64,000 nucleotides of DNA from Dacryopinax spathularia (GCA_037974965.1 JBBPFI010000004.1:1736001-1800000), one strand, 5' to 3'; shown: positions 44,952-57,744, counted from the stretch's first letter. The notes: generated by a model not told the origin, from the letters alone. Program-made: numbers and translations.

Positions 44952-45487
44952 CTTTTCTCTCAACAATGCTTAATCTAGCGGACGGAGAACGTAGTGGTTT
45001 TGTAGTACGGGCTGCTTCTGAATGTCGGTGAGGGGCCATTGTGATTTCTTGTCGATGGCGGGGTATATGAGGGAATGGAAGGGAGATGCGCGAGTGGTCG
45101 TGTCTTACCCGATGGGCTGGGTGTGGCGTGCACCGATGTCATGAGCGACGTCAGCGCATCCAGCGCAACCAAGCGCTCAATCGGTTAGCTCCAGTTCCCT
45201 GGGCTTTTCAGGGTTACCGCAACTTGGATCGGCCATACGGACGGGATAGTGTATGTTTCAAGGTGGCTTTGTAGGTCTTTGGGCTTTGCTGTGGGATCGA
45301 GTGCGTTGTTAGGAGGAGAGGAAGCGCGGCCCGTGCATGACGCGGCTACCCCGCACTCTTCCTCCCCATAACTGCAAATAGAAAGCAACCTCACAACACT
45401 CCCTCATAAGTACGGTATCACGAATAAGACTAGCTTCCTTTATATTCATCTACATGACTACCCTCTAATACATCCACATCTTCCCAT
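44952..45487. other. Intergenic, no gene seen
   Basis: These 536 bp are the promoter of the aldolase gene plus the 3' end of the esterase gene. Confidence 0.5.
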
Positions 45488-46797
45488 CTAACCCTTATAC
45501 TTCAGCGACCCCTCAATATCGTCCAGATCGATCGCTTGCCAGCTACACAACCTATCAGCTTCTCTGCTTTGAACAGTGTAGAGCAGAAGACTCACTCGGG
45601 GAAGACCATCGGCAGTGTCTCTGGGTCCAGCTCGGGGTATTTGGTCTTGATCACCGCTAGTAGAGCCGCATACACGAGCTGCACCGCACACGACTGCGGT
45701 CAGCAACTTCCGACAAGGCGAGCCAAGAGAGAAACAAGGAAGTAGAAGGGAAGGCTGAGCGCACGCACCTGATACCCTGCCGGGGTCAAATGCAGCCCGT
45801 CGCTAAACAGCTCATCCCACCTCTCCCTCGGCACCTTCTCAAACTCCTCAAAAAGATCCACCACCGGCACGCCCACCTCCCTGCCAACCTCGAGTATAGC
45901 GGCGGCGTACTGTTTGGTGACAGAGACGTCACGGTCGGGAGTGGAGGCGCCGATGAACGCTGTGAACCTGTCCGGCTGGACTGGGGGTGGGGTGAGGAGG
46001 ATTTTGGGTGTTTGGGGGGGGAAGAGGGAGAGGATGGATTTGACTTTCTCTTTGTACAAGAGCAGGGGGACCTGCGGGGCGGGCGGTCAGCCTGCGCCCC
46101 AACCCGGCCTGGCATGACACGACACGAAATGAGGAAGGAGGAGGGGGGAGAGCGCATACATGCTGTCGCGGATTAAGCTTCGCATCGGTCGAGTCGTTCG
46201 CCCCTACCCCAGCCGCATCAGCACATGTTCAGAACGCATACAGCTAAGGGAACGAACCAATGAATAGCGTAACCAACGCGACCTCGCTCAGCCCCTTCGT
46301 ACCCTTCTCCACCACCATCTACCGCTCTATAATCAGCCCCTTCCCCTTCCTCTTCCTCTTCGCTGCATCGCTGGGAGAGTAGAAGGAAGTGCTTACCTGC
46401 TTGACGACCTCGTACAGGAATTTGCTGTTATACCCTACCCGGAAACCTATCAGCCAGCGCCTTTCTTTCCCTCATAGAGAGAGATGGGGGAGGAGGAGGC
46501 CGTACCTCCATAACCGCGGTTAACGACGTCCAGTTTGCGGATATACGCCTCTAACCCCCCAAGAACGCGTCAGCTTCCCTACTACTCCGAAGAAGGAGGG
46601 AGAGGAGGAGGAGAGGATAGGAAAAGGGAAGGGGAAGGGGAAGGGAGAGTAGAGGAGAGGGATGGAAGGGGCGGAAGGGAGGGGAGAGAGAAGTGCGTAC
46701 GGGAAAGCAGCTGAGAATAACCGCCCGGCTGGGTCGCTTGCTGCGTTATGCTGTCTCCGAGGAGGAGGATAGATTTCGAGAGCGGGAGGATCGACAT
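45488..46797 (-). CDS. IAH1: Isoamyl acetate-hydrolysing esterase (SGNH hydrolase)
   Basis: Eight exons (46797-46701, 46550-46506, 46434-46397, 46318-46258, 46203-46160, 46071-45769, 45678-45596, 45542-45488) join in phase to 241 aa. The four SGNH blocks are visible: LLLGDSITQ (Ser), VNRGYGGYNS (Gly), TLFIGANDST (Asn) and DGLHLTPAGYQ (Asp/His). FPDWQAIDLDDI ends the protein as in fungal Iah1. It hydrolyses short-chain acetate esters. Seven short introns in 730 coding bases is a high density even for this window. Confidence 0.9.
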
Positions 46798-47337
46798 GTT
46801 TGCTGCTACGGTCTAGGTTTGCGGTCGCTTGCAGCTGGGAAGAGGTGGGGGTGGGGGTAGCGAGCAAGCCTCGAGCAGGGGATATGTAGCTATCTGGCGA
46901 AGGAGGTCGTATGCAGCAGCTGGCGGCGAGGAGCGAGTCGGCCCGGCTGTCCACCCACACGAGCATGGTGTGCTCATTCGCCAGAATCGGGGTACAGTAC
47001 TGCCCTGAGCCCCGGTCTGGGGAAATACAGGGTGACGTCCGGGGAATTTGTCGGCGCTATTGGATTCATTCTCAGCCGTTCGGAGTTCGGGAGTTCGGGT
47101 GAATGGTCTTCCGGGGTTATTCGCTGTGTTCAGGCCGGACATACGGGTTCGGGGATGATGGGCGGGGAATATTAGGGCCGAGAGTCATTAGAGGAGTTGG
47201 AACAGCGCTGACTGTGAGGACGAGGACGAGGATGATGATGATAATGATGATACATGGTTCGTTTCTGCTATGCCAGATTAAGCGTACATAAGAAGTCCAC
47301 AAGGAGATACAGCGATGATCCATAGCTATCGCATCCG
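46798..47337. other. Intergenic, no gene seen
   Basis: These 540 bp between two minus-strand genes show only short ORFs. A GA-rich microsatellite-like stretch lies near 47218-47252. Confidence 0.45.
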
Positions 47338-48711
47338 TCATGAAGAGAACACCTCGTTCCACGACCTCCATCCCTCCTCTCCAACCCTCCTCACCTGTAC
47401 CCTCTCACAATTCTCATACCCCCCAAAATATCCCGCCGACCGCCACATATCCAGCTCCCGCTTCCCGAACGGGCCGAATACCTGCGCAGCCGTGGTGGGT
47501 TCTGCGGTCCCGCCCGCAAGAGCAAGATATTCGGGGGACCAGCGATACTCGTATTGGGAGTTATCTGGCGGAGGGGTGATGTCTCGCGGTGGTGGGGTTT
47601 GGGACGGTGGGATCCATTCGCGTGAGACGAGCCCCGAACGGCGGACAGAGCGCAGGAGCTCTTCGTACGTCTCTTCGTAGATGTCCATATTCCCAAGCCC
47701 CATGAGCGTCGAGGCGAGCTCGGTGACCTGCTCAATCGGCGTTTGCTCGACGTGTCCGTTCGTATGTGCGTGTCCGTTTCCATTTCCGTTCGCAGCAGCA
47801 GAAGGCTCAGCAGCATCGACGTCCATCGTAGCCGCCGCAGGACCAGCAGGTTTCCGCTTCGCTTTGTGCTTTTGCGCCCCGCCGGACTTCTTCGCCTCTG
47901 CTCCTAACCGTTGAAGCGTCTCCATAACCGACTCGCCCTTCTTCATAAAGTTGAGCAACTCCATCTCGTACTCTTCTTTCCTCTTCGCGGCCTGTTCCCT
48001 CAGCTCGCGCTCCTGTCGTTCCCGCTCCTCCCGCTCCCGCTTCTCGTGCGCCTTCCGGGCCCGCTTGATCTCCCGCTCGCTCGTTCCCTCCAGCCAGCGG
48101 TCGTGCATCTCGTGCGGGTCTTTCGTCCGGACGAACGTCCCGTCATCGACAAACTTGCCCTCCTCCATCTCTTCTTTCATGTTAAACCCCGTTAACTCAT
48201 AGCCCATCCCCTTCTTCGCCCGCCGCTCAGCCTCGTCCTCGTCCGCCGGCTCATCATCATCGTCGTCCTCGTCCTCATCAATCCCACCGCCAACCTCTCC
48301 AAACTCCTGCCCTTCGATATCCCCCAGCTCAAGCACCTTCTCCTTCTTCCTCCCTCCTCCGAGCTCATCATCGTCATCATCATCCTCTTCCCCAGCCCCG
48401 CTAACGCCATCCCGTTTCCCCTCCTTCCCCGCCGCCCCAGACGGAGCAAACATATCATCATCCTCATCCGCCACCTCATTCGCCCCGCTCCTCCTACTCA
48501 ACACGACCCCCTCCCCATCATCCGTACTGTCGGACTCATACCCGTCTGTCTTCACTCCCCTCTTGAGCCGGGAAGAGAGCTCGAGCGACGCGTCGACTGA
48601 CTCTTCGAACGCGCGGTCTTCGGCCGCGGCGAGGGCGGCGTCGTCGAACCGAGCACGTTTGGGAGGGGGAGACGGGGAGGAGAGGTCGCGTTTTCTTGAT
48701 CGTGGGGGCAT
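47338..48711 (-). CDS. LIN1: GYF-domain U5 snRNP protein (CD2BP2/Lin1/Snu40 type)
   Basis: One exon encodes 457 aa. The N-terminus is basic (MPPRSRKRDLSS) followed by long acidic runs. GYELTGFNMKEEMEEGKFVD and TKDPHEMHDRWLEG match the conserved central part of CD2BP2. A charged helical region precedes the C-terminal GYF domain (YEYRWSPEYLALAGG, VFGPFGKRELDMWRSAGYFG, VRRVGEEGWRSWNEV). Lin1/CD2BP2 binds the U5 15K protein and Prp8-containing particles during tri-snRNP assembly. Confidence 0.9.
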   Translation of the reverse strand: MPPRSRKRDLSSPSPPPKRARFDDAALAAAEDRAFEESVDASLELSSRLKRGVKTDGYESDSTDDGEGVVLSRRSGANEVADEDDDMFAPSGAAGKEGKRDGVSGAGEEDDDDDDELGGGRKKEKVLELGDIEGQEFGEVGGGIDEDEDDDDDEPADEDEAERRAKKGMGYELTGFNMKEEMEEGKFVDDGTFVRTKDPHEMHDRWLEGTSEREIKRARKAHEKREREERERQERELREQAAKRKEEYEMELLNFMKKGESVMETLQRLGAEAKKSGGAQKHKAKRKPAGPAAATMDVDAAEPSAAANGNGNGHAHTNGHVEQTPIEQVTELASTLMGLGNMDIYEETYEELLRSVRRSGLVSREWIPPSQTPPPRDITPPPDNSQYEYRWSPEYLALAGGTAEPTTAAQVFGPFGKRELDMWRSAGYFGGYENCERVQVRRVGEEGWRSWNEVFSS

Positions 48712-49756
48712 GAGGAGTAGTAGGGTACGTCACGAGAGATGCACGGATGTAGTATCGAGACTACTTGTCGTTCAGTGCGCTCGTCGAACTCGAAGTACCT
48801 ATAAATTGGTTCCGCTCACTCATGATCCCAAGAGGCGCACTGCGCAACTCTTCCTTGAACCACCAGTGGAACTGATTCCTAGCGCTGAACCAGGACTGGC
48901 TTATTCTTGCTCAGTTGGAAAGAATACGTCTGCATTCAATCTCCAGATCTTTGACGACCTCTTCTGAATCGGAAAAGGCAAAAATGCGCTCGACTCGAGC
49001 GTTACACGAGTCGAACAGCGCGCCATATGGGCGCGAACCGGAAGTGGACGTGCTAGCATTACCCTAACCGGCAATGAGATTCGAAACATGTTGCGCATCT
49101 CATCAGGAACGTGTCTTTCGCGAGATGCTGCTCTACTAAAACACTGTCTGTATGCGGTCGGATGTCGTGACTCGGAAGGGCTGGTCTCCTTCGCTCATGT
49201 GTGTGTGGCGGGCGGGGGCGGGAGGGGATACGTCGCCTTGGTCTGGAGAATTCAACTGCTCGCGCTCGAATGAGCGGAACGCAGTCCTTCTGAGAATGCC
49301 GGATGGTTATCGATGATGATGCGCATATATGGGCGTTATTTTTTTCTTTGGCGGAAATGCCAACATCCCAAGCGCGATATTCCGAAACATTCCAACGCAT
49401 CCGACGGATACACCCAGCGATGTCGATGGTTCTACGCGAAACCATGAGGAGCAAACGGACGCTTTCTGGTACGAGCCTTTACTGGGCGAAAGACAAACAA
49501 GGACTATGCTAGTCGTTCTGGCATCCAGTACACAGCCGAGCAACCTGGTCACGATTCTAGATTTACATGAAGACGACCATGCAATCGCGAGCGAGAAATA
49601 CATTTCTTGTTCTCTTCTAGTTCTAGGCTCTCGATCTCGTGCCAGCATGAGGCTTGAGCTCGCATATAGTTAATGTTCCTCTCCGAAAGGAAGAGGTATC
49701 TCCACCGTCCGCCTCGCCTCCGAGTCAGGCGCCATCTTCGCCTCCTGCTCTCACGC
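48712..49756. other. Intergenic, about 1 kb
   Basis: No gene was recognised. The ORFs here are short and not joined by plausible splice sites. Confidence 0.45.
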
Positions 49757-51109
49757 TCACAGCTCGCTCCGAGTAGCTGTCCTCAGACTGACCCATTTCG
49801 CAACCGGCCCCAACCTTCTCCAAGCGTTTTCAGCGAGACTCTTGAGCTGTTGCGCGTCCATCAATCGACGCCATTTCCCGTCTGCGACAGACTGGATGAC
49901 CGAGAAGCCTTCTTTGCCCGCTTCGAAGAACCCGGCTTTGACGAGCGGCTCGGTCCGGATCGGAGTGAGGATGATCATCCATGCTGCTACCCAGATATAT
50001 CCCGCCAGCCGGACAGACCAGGAATCTTTGATCCCCATCTGCTTCCCCAGGCTGATGAGGCGGTCTTCGAGCGTGATGACGACGGCTTGCATGAGGAAGA
50101 AGAAGATTGTCTGGGTGGGAGCGACGTAGTCCCGGAGGACCATGTATGTCCCGACCCAGTGGACGCAGCCGGAGAGGAAGAAGGAGAGGTAGAGCTCGAC
50201 ATAGGGCCGGATCGGGTCGCCCTTCTGCAGACCGAGGAGGGTGCGGGAGACGTATTGTGCGTTTGTGGTGAGGAAGCGGCGGTAGACGTCGTGCCATGCT
50301 CGCCTGTGACATGTTTAGCTAATCGGAGGGATGGGAAGAGGAAGTGCTTACCCCCAGAATCGGCGCATGCTGTGGGCTTCTCGGATATCGCCGTACAGGT
50401 TCACTCGCTCGGAGGGCTTGGCGAACCCGAGAATGACGGAAACGGCGCAGAAGACGGCATGCGGCTTGATAGCGGAGAAGCAGACCTGGAGATACCAAGC
50501 CAGGACGTACACCGGTAACCACAGAAGGCCATCTTGGTAGAAAGAGCCTCCCGTGCGGCAAGCTTCTCGACGCAGGATGACGGCACGAGCGATGTCGATC
50601 ATACAGTATGCCATAAGCCAGCGGCCAAGCTGCTTCAGGCCGAAACGCCAGCGGCCCATCGAGTCGGAGGGGTGTGGCGGGTGAGCTTTGACCGCTTCCC
50701 AGTTCCAGCCGATACCGCGGTAGTTGTTCACCAGGTCGATGGCCCATCCCAGCCGCTGCTTCCGGGGAAGATCGTGGTACTTGCCTTCACCTACGCGCCA
50801 GAAGTCGCGTTGCGGGTCAGTGAGGATGAGGTAGTCGATGGCCATGAGGAGGTTGCTTGCGAGCGTGTTTCCCAGCTGGTGGTCGTCCTGCATGTTGCCG
50901 GTTGTGGTGCAGAACACCAGGTAGATGTCGGCGGCAATGATGCACAGGAGCAGGACTCGACGGACGGCCATGTACCGAGTGAGAATTCCAGCGATCAGGA
51001 GGATGCTGGTGAGCCGGATGGACCATTGAAACGAGCTTAGCTCCCTCAACTGTCCTGTCGGAACCACCGTCACGCTAGTTTCGGACGTTTTCGAGGTGAG
51101 GTTGACCAT
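49757..51109 (-). CDS. Wax-synthase-like membrane O-acyltransferase (MBOAT_2), paralogue 3
   Basis: Exons 51109-50352 and 50303-49757 give 434 aa; the first in-frame ATG is at 51109. RDFWRVGEGKYHDLPRKQR, NYRGIGWNWEAVKAHPPHP, RRFWG-RAWHDVYRRFLT and the membrane histidine in SGCVHWVGTYM align with paralogue 2. As there, the intron splits the F-W-G codons. It is predicted to be an ER membrane acyltransferase of unknown substrate. Confidence 0.87.
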
Positions 51110-53310
51110 CGTCGAGAGGCGGAGAAAGACCGGGCAATCTTTCGATAGCTTGGCAGTCTCCCCATTCCGCCTTATATTGGAGTACACATGAGTTGGATAG
51201 CTTTCTGGAGATAGACTGAGCGCCTACCATGCAGCTTCATATCGCTGGGTGAGATGACCATTACGAGCATCGCCAAGACATCAGCGAGCTAAGTGCCGAC
51301 CCGACAGCTCGAAAAGTCCTGACGAACGTCTTGTACGACCTTCTGCGGCCCAGAGTTGGTATTGATTATCTCCATCTATTCCGCATAGAGCTGGGCGCCT
51401 GGGCGAAACTCCGTACGGCCTCCGTAATCTGGTGGTCCCGCTGAACGGATTGCAGCGCCTTTTGATTCTTGAGCGTGCAAGACGGAGATGAACGCTCCAT
51501 TTCGTGATAGGTCATTACGGACAAGTGATGGAAGGAAGACCCATAGCCAATGCGAAGCAGTCCTAATGGCCGGTCCGCCCAGAAGAAGTTCCAGGTGGAT
51601 GGAAAAGTCGCATGTTCATAATTGAGTGGTGATGACTGCAGCGCCCAGACGAAGGAAGCCGTAACGCGAGGGACAGGCACGCGAAGTCATGTGGAGGCAC
51701 GGCGGAGCGTCAAACGATGATTAACGCGGATGTGAGCAACATATTCCAGCTCGTCGTCTCTTTCGGCTTCTTTGATGACTGAATACCGTCGATTGTCCAG
51801 CGCGCTTATTCCAGGGTAGGTTAGATATGACCACGACTAACCGCTTATCTGTTTATCAAGAAGATAGGGACAAAAAATGACTCCTATATGTAGTCAGCCT
51901 TTGCGGGACCTGGGAGGAACTACGCTCACCGAGTTCACCCGCTGCCAAAATCAGTCGCACTCAAACTGCCTGACTCGGCTATAGGTCCCGGACTTCTATC
52001 TGACCGAGGTTGCCGTACGGACCCCTGTGTTCGGTTTAAGATTTTCAATCGATTTTGGGCAAGACGCCGTCAGTTTCGTCAAGGCAGTTCTTTCCGTCCA
52101 TAGTCAGTGTGGTCATCCCCCGCCATCTGGAGAGACACGGCTTGAAGGTCGCCATGACGATCTCGACATATGGTCCACCTGGTCGGATAGATGGCCAACT
52201 TGCGCCCGGGTAGAAGATGCATCTGTTCATCTTCGTTCCAAAGTGCCGGACAGACCAGAATAGCGGCAGGCAGGGATCGAAGCATACGGAATCTCGCCTC
52301 CGAACGAGAACACAGCCCAAGCCCGTGCAGGATCGACGGCGGTCCCTAGTCCGCCGATCTCAGGCGCCTGTTCGGCAGGCACGCAGGTGCGGCGCTGCTT
52401 TGAAGCGGTCAGCGAGCGTATGTCCGACACGTACGGCAGTTCGGCAGCCAGCGGTGAAAGGGATCGCCAGCTAGATTTTGGTTGCTAGCGCTGAGAATTC
52501 CGGGCAAGCGATGAGCTGGCCGATATGCTGCGGATTGCGCAAAGGAAATTCCTCATGCGGTTTTGTTCGGCAATGTCCTTCGTGAAGTGACTGTTCGAGC
52601 AAGAATCAGAGAACATGATGGTTTGCGAGCTCGGCGGTTACATCGGGATGAAGTATCGGCGGTTGGCGGTGCCGCACCAAGCTGTGATTTGGTTCCGCGC
52701 CGCTGCGGTAATGCACGAAGCGCCGCCGAATACAAGTGTTTATGGTTGCTGGGCGAACTTTCCGCGATGCAGCACAAACTTGCCGCAATTCTGTGCCTTC
52801 ACAGAGCGAATTGTCGTAAGCGAGGTATCGTAGAGTACGCATTCCTGTTCTGGTGGAACGATGCCAAGCCCGTATACGTTTGAATGGGATGATCTTTACG
52901 TGGAAAGGAGATTGTGGCTCGATATTGGGAAGTTCAGGACCGGACCCATCGCAACGGGCCCCGTGCCTTCGTCTTTGAGTAACCGGTTGATAGCAGCCGA
53001 GGCGTTGGTTGGGGGAAGTGCCTTTGGTCGCCGGTAAGAATGCACCATTTGCGGAGGACATCGAGCCATATAGCTTGTAAGCCCGACTCGTCCACTCTGA
53101 AGTAGAACGAATCGAACCGATCTCGTTCCAAGTTGTTCATCGTGAGTATGGACACTGATAGCAATTCGAAAAGAAAGAAGGGCATAAAGGTGCCTCTATA
53201 TGGTCAGATTCTGTGCAGGAACGACATGTCGATAAGAACGCAGGAACAATTCGTCACATCGCTTCTCGTTTGTGGGAGAGCCGGACAGGGGTAGGGTCGG
53301 TAAAAAGTCT
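51110..53310. other. Gene-poor stretch, 2.2 kb
   Basis: No gene could be supported. A minus-strand ORF near 52934-53185 has a protein-like composition (MNNLERDRFDSFYF) but no partner exon or recognised motif. Other ORFs look random. Confidence 0.4.
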
Positions 53311-55475
53311 TCACCAAACATTATCGATGGGAACGTGGCCAAATCGCTCTCCCATATCTTCCATCTCTTTGTAGACCAGGTAGGACTTGCGATGATACCA
53401 CGCCGCCCAACCTTTGTTGTCTCGCTTGGGATACTGCATGATGTTCGTTAAATCGTTGCAGGGCTCATGAGTGAAGACGACCCACGCGGCGCGAGAACTG
53501 TACCCAGTTGATGCCACGCTTCCAGCGTGGTTTGTAAGCATGGAGCAGATAACAAGCAACGAGTCTGGCATCATCTTCGTCTATCAGACTCCTCTGGGCC
53601 AGTCTATACGACCTGCCGGTGTATGCCTGTAGAGCAGGCGTCAGAGGTAGTGTTTGTCGTCTGACAAGATGCTTACCCACGAGGACCTCCTGGGCGAGGT
53701 CGACGTCGCGGCAGGCGTGTAGCTGTTTTGGGCGGTATAGCTGTCCTCCCAATTCATTTCCACGGGGGAAGGGTGCGCCGAACTAAGACTGGCGCCATCA
53801 GACTTGGCGTCCATAGGACTCATTTGTTCCTGGCCATTGACCGCTGCAGCTGTAAGGTCGTTGTCGCCTTGCTCGGAATGACCATGTGTTGCCTCAGCAT
53901 GGCCATCATCGTCGCCTGGTAACATATCCTCCATATTTCCTCGCTCGATGTGTGAGAGCTGCCCTGTCTGCCGACCCGGCTCAGCGTTTATGTCACTTTC
54001 CGAGTTTGTCGCTGGCTCGTCAATAGACATATCGCTGGTAGTGACCAGACGGTCAGCCTCGTCAGGGAGGATGTCATCTTCTCCATGCAGGCCTTCTTCT
54101 TCGCCAGTTGCACTAGATCCAGCTAAACTCTGTGCGTCTTCAGGCATTCCCCATACCGGAGTATCTGATTCGCCCACCCTGTCCATGTCGATGTCCTCGA
54201 CGAGCTCGACCCCACTGGGGGCAGCCGGATTGGCAACTGGGTCCAATGTCCGGATCTCGACTGTGACACAATGTCAGAACGAGACGCATCATACTTCCGT
54301 ACATCGCCTACCAAAGTACTCGGTCTCACAATCTGCCAGAGCGCGGTCGATCGTGTCGCTGCAAATATCCAGAGCTTCCAGCGACCGCGAACCTTCTGGA
54401 AACGTACGCTTCAGTCGAAGCAGTTCGTCGTACTTGCGCACTATAGCCAGAAGAACCCGATTGGCCTTGTCGAACACTTCCAGACTCGGCAAGTGTGCGT
54501 CCGTACTGTCGAAGTGGGAGGATTTGGTACAGAGGCCATGTCCGGTCACGCTTTCGCCTTCAACCACAAGCTCTGAAACGCCTGTCTAGCAAAGAGTCAG
54601 AACTGCGATAGCCAGCAAGCTTCTCGCCGTCTTCCGCACTCACTTGTATTTTCGCATCTCGAAGATATGGCGGAGACAGGACTAGGGGCGGCTCGCTGTG
54701 ACTCCTACCTGTGTCGCCCCTAGTGGAGACGGTCTCATCCTCTCTTTCCGGCTTGAGGGATAGTATGCTCGGCACTGCGGGAAACGCTTTCTTGCTTCCT
54801 TCTTCGAGACCACCCCGAAGTACAAAGAGCCCAACTGCCGTTTGAACATTCAATATAAGTCGTTCAAACTGGACATATTGAGATATTGGACGTACCTTTG
54901 TAGGCCCTCGCGAGCTGCGGAATCGAGCTCAAGTCCTGGACGGCGAAGGCGGGGTTTTGGTCAAGGCTCCCAGGAGCTTGATTATGAAGAGCGTCATGGT
55001 ATAGTCGCAAGCTGGCTCGGACTTTCCCACTGACTTCCCCAAAAAATTCTGGGCTAGGCGGTGGCATGCCGTGCAAGGGCCGATGGTGGTGGTGGGGATG
55101 CAAGGAATGCGACCTGGAGGATGAGCACGATTTATGTTTATATACTTCAGACCGACCTCCAACCTAAAGAAGGATGGCAGATAGTGGTCCGTGCGCAGAA
55201 CGTTGTCTTGATAACACGTGTTAAGGACTTGTTCGCCTGAACAACTACATCCTGCACCGCCACCAACTGGATCGGGTGCTTTCGTATTGTCATCCAAACA
55301 GCAACACGAATGGGTCCTTTGCAGCTCTCGAGGCGGCAGTTCAGAGGTGGGTGCTTCTGGATCATCGGAACAGTCGAAAGTACTGTGACACGCGATTCGC
55401 TCGGGGTGAAAACGATTGTACCACGATCGTGTGGACAGTCCGGGTGAAGAAATTTCGAAAGGAAGACTGTCCCGA
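53311..55475 (-). CDS. Putative nuclear protein with acidic middle and SANT/Myb-like C-terminus (5' end unresolved)
   Basis: Eight exons join in consistent phase: 55475-55157, 55113-54896, 54834-54644, 54585-54312, 54260-53677, 53626-53504 and 53433-53311, plus at least one missing 5' exon. The middle contains VRKYDELLRLKRTFPEGSRS and a long Asp/Glu-rich region. The end, SLIDEDDARLVACYLLHAY then KGWAAWYHRKSYLVYKEM, is spaced like a SANT/Myb or Rap1-type domain (acidic helix 1, W-x-x-W in helix 3). I cannot name a family. The phase agreement of six introns makes a real gene likely. Confidence 0.55.
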
Positions 55476-56089
55476 CTTGTCAGCAAGGCGGCAGGCATAG
55501 ATAACATTATAACTCACCTGTAGTGCCTTCCTGTCCTCCAGCTTCTCAACTTCGTGGTGGAAAGGACGACCGACAGGACTGGCGGTGCAAAAAGAAGTGT
55601 AGACGAAAGTCAGCCATCCGGTGGTCTGAACGGATGGTACCTTCACAAGGGACGCAGACACAGCGGGCGGATCGCGACCGTCGTTCAGCGTCCGCCAGAT
55701 CCGATCAATTCGCCGCAAACAGATTGCATTAGAGGCCCTTTAGCGAGGGAGTCGAGGTAGAGATAAATGTTATTGGAAGGCGTGAGGCACGGAGCGAGGA
55801 CATTGGCCGCTAACGACGAAACAGGAAAGCGGCCAGATTTTGCAGGGCCTTCGAGAGATGTTTCCCCAGCTTAGTGCTCGGCGATCCACCAAGCCAGTAA
55901 AGCAGAGCGTGGACCGGGGATTCCACTTGAAGTGTTGATCTACCACTTTCGCAAGTGTAGAGACGACGGCCGCCAGGGCACCTTGTCTCTAGGCATTAAA
56001 GCGAGTGGATCCAGAGTTTACGGGGACGACGAAAGAAAATCGAGAGAGCCGACTCGATTTCAGGAGGAGCACCTTAAACCGCGGAGATG
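55476..56089. other. Intergenic / unresolved 5' end of the neighbouring gene
   Basis: A minus-strand ORF (55362-55718) overlapping this stretch may hold the missing first exon of the SANT-like gene, but its GT donor is in the wrong phase, so I did not join it. Nothing else was recognised. Confidence 0.4.
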
Positions 56090-57523
56090 TTATTCGATCT
56101 TCTCATGGACGTCGTGTTCCATCCAGTCGTAGTGTACAATAAGCTGTCCGAGAATAATAGCGTTCGAGACGACGAAGCCAAGGCCAGCCATCCACAGGGG
56201 AAGATAGACATCGCGACCGTTGAATTCGAGCTGGAAAGCGATGGATAACCACGCCGCCTGGCATGTATCCGTTACTTCACTGACAATTGTTGCTTGTTGC
56301 GCGTACCTGCGAGCCGACCCATAATGCTAACAAGACCATGCCGCGGGTCCAGCTGAGTCGAAGGCGTGGTAAGACGAGGGGGAGAAACCACATGTACCAC
56401 ATGAAGTACTGAAAATGTTGTCAGGTCCTCTGCAGGAAGTATTTAGAAGGATGCGAACCTGCGATGTGCAGACCTTGTTCAACAGCACGAAGGCTGCAGT
56501 TTGAGCGGCCCAAGCGCCTTCCAGACTCAGACAGCCGAACTTCGCTCCCAAACCAAAAGTCAGAGCCATTTGTGGCAGAAAGCCGACGAGGGAGGATATT
56601 CGAGACGTTGATGATCCATAAGTCAGGTATGCCAGATAAAAGAACGGCGAGAAGTTGTGCCGATGATCTTGCCGAGTTACATGGTACATATAGGTATGCT
56701 GCAGGAAGGGGTATCCCCAGCTATTGGGAACGCATCAGTACACGTATTGCTACATTCGAGATGTAGACTCACATAGCATACATGAGCGCTCCAAGCGCAA
56801 AGAATGTCACCGCACTTGTGGCAGTAAACAGAATCGCTTGGTGAGAAATCCAGCCCTTCAACCCACGTCCGCAAGCCAGCCAGGCAAGTACTGAAACGCC
56901 ATAGACAAAAGGGTATATCTTGAGGTGAGTCGCTAGGCCTAGCATGATGCCGCCGCTGACAATATGACCGCGTTTCAGCAGATAAAGACAAGAGATGACC
57001 GCAAGACCGATCAGAGCCTCAGAGGAGCCTCGGGTTGATATGTTCAGAGGGAAAGGGTTAAGAGCCCACAACAGAGTCACATAGTTCGTATTTGTGCTCT
57101 TAGAAAGTAGGCTCCGGAGCTGCAGGCTGATTAGGATGTTGGAGAGCGAGAACAGGACTTTGCCCCAAGCCGGATGCACGGTGATGTTGGGAACAAGCAG
57201 TAGAGCAAGCAGGGGAGTGTAGCGGTATGTTGAACGGTGGTATGGACTGCGAATGATAAGTACATGAGAGAATGGTAACGTTGTGGTACGCACTCGCCAA
57301 CTGACAACTGCAAGCGCCTCGCTAGCCATCCAGTAGCATGACCACCTTCCTCCGGTCGCAGGATGAACCTGGCAGCATCGGTGAAGACCTGATAGTCGAT
57401 GTCGGTATACTTCAGCGCAGAATGTGCATCATGCCAGCCGCCATAAATGATCAGTGCAGCATGTAGGGTCGTAGATAACAGTAGTATTACAGGAAATGGA
57501 ACCTGGGCTAGGCGGGTGAGCAT
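56090..57523 (-). CDS. GPI14: GPI mannosyltransferase I catalytic subunit (PIG-M)
   Basis: Exons 57523-57294, 57246-56773, 56720-56459, 56408-56307 and 56257-56090 give 411 aa. The polytopic protein has the lumenal KYTDIDYQVFTDAARF with the catalytic D-x-D-like motif, then DPYHRSTYRYTPLLA, LLWALNPFPLNISTRGSSE, GLATHLKIYPFVYG and HTYMYHVTRQDHRHNFSPFF, all diagnostic of PIG-M. It adds the first mannose to the GPI anchor precursor in the ER lumen. Confidence 0.94.
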
Positions 57524-57665
57524 AGCCAGGAGGGAGAGGCGTTGAGGGAAAATACAACCTCAGAGGAAGACCAAACACTCGTTTGCCTCCGTTGACGCAC
57601 GGTCCTCGTCTATAGTGGAAACAGTAGTTAGACCATATAATGCTTTGGTGGCTCGAACATCAACT

Positions 57666-57736
57666 GCGTTGTTAGTACATCGGTAGTATTCCAGCCTTCC
57701 AAGCTGGAGAGCTGGGTTCGATTCCCAGGCAACGCA
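57666..57736 (+). tRNA. tRNA-Gly (anticodon TCC)
   Basis: The 71-nt cloverleaf has acceptor GCGTTGT pairing with GCAACGC (one T-G pair), anticodon stem CCAGC/GCTGG with loop CTTCCAA (anticodon TCC), and T arm CTGGG/CCCAG with loop TTCGATT. A perfect B box GGTTCGATTCC is present, there is no intron, and a T-run follows shortly after the 3' end as a Pol III terminator. Confidence 0.93.
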
Positions 57737-57740
57737 TACA

Positions 57741-57744
57741 TTTT
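57741..57744 (+). terminator. Pol III T-run terminator of tRNA-Gly
   Basis: TTTT follows the tRNA by four bases; a second T-run comes directly after. Confidence 0.6.
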
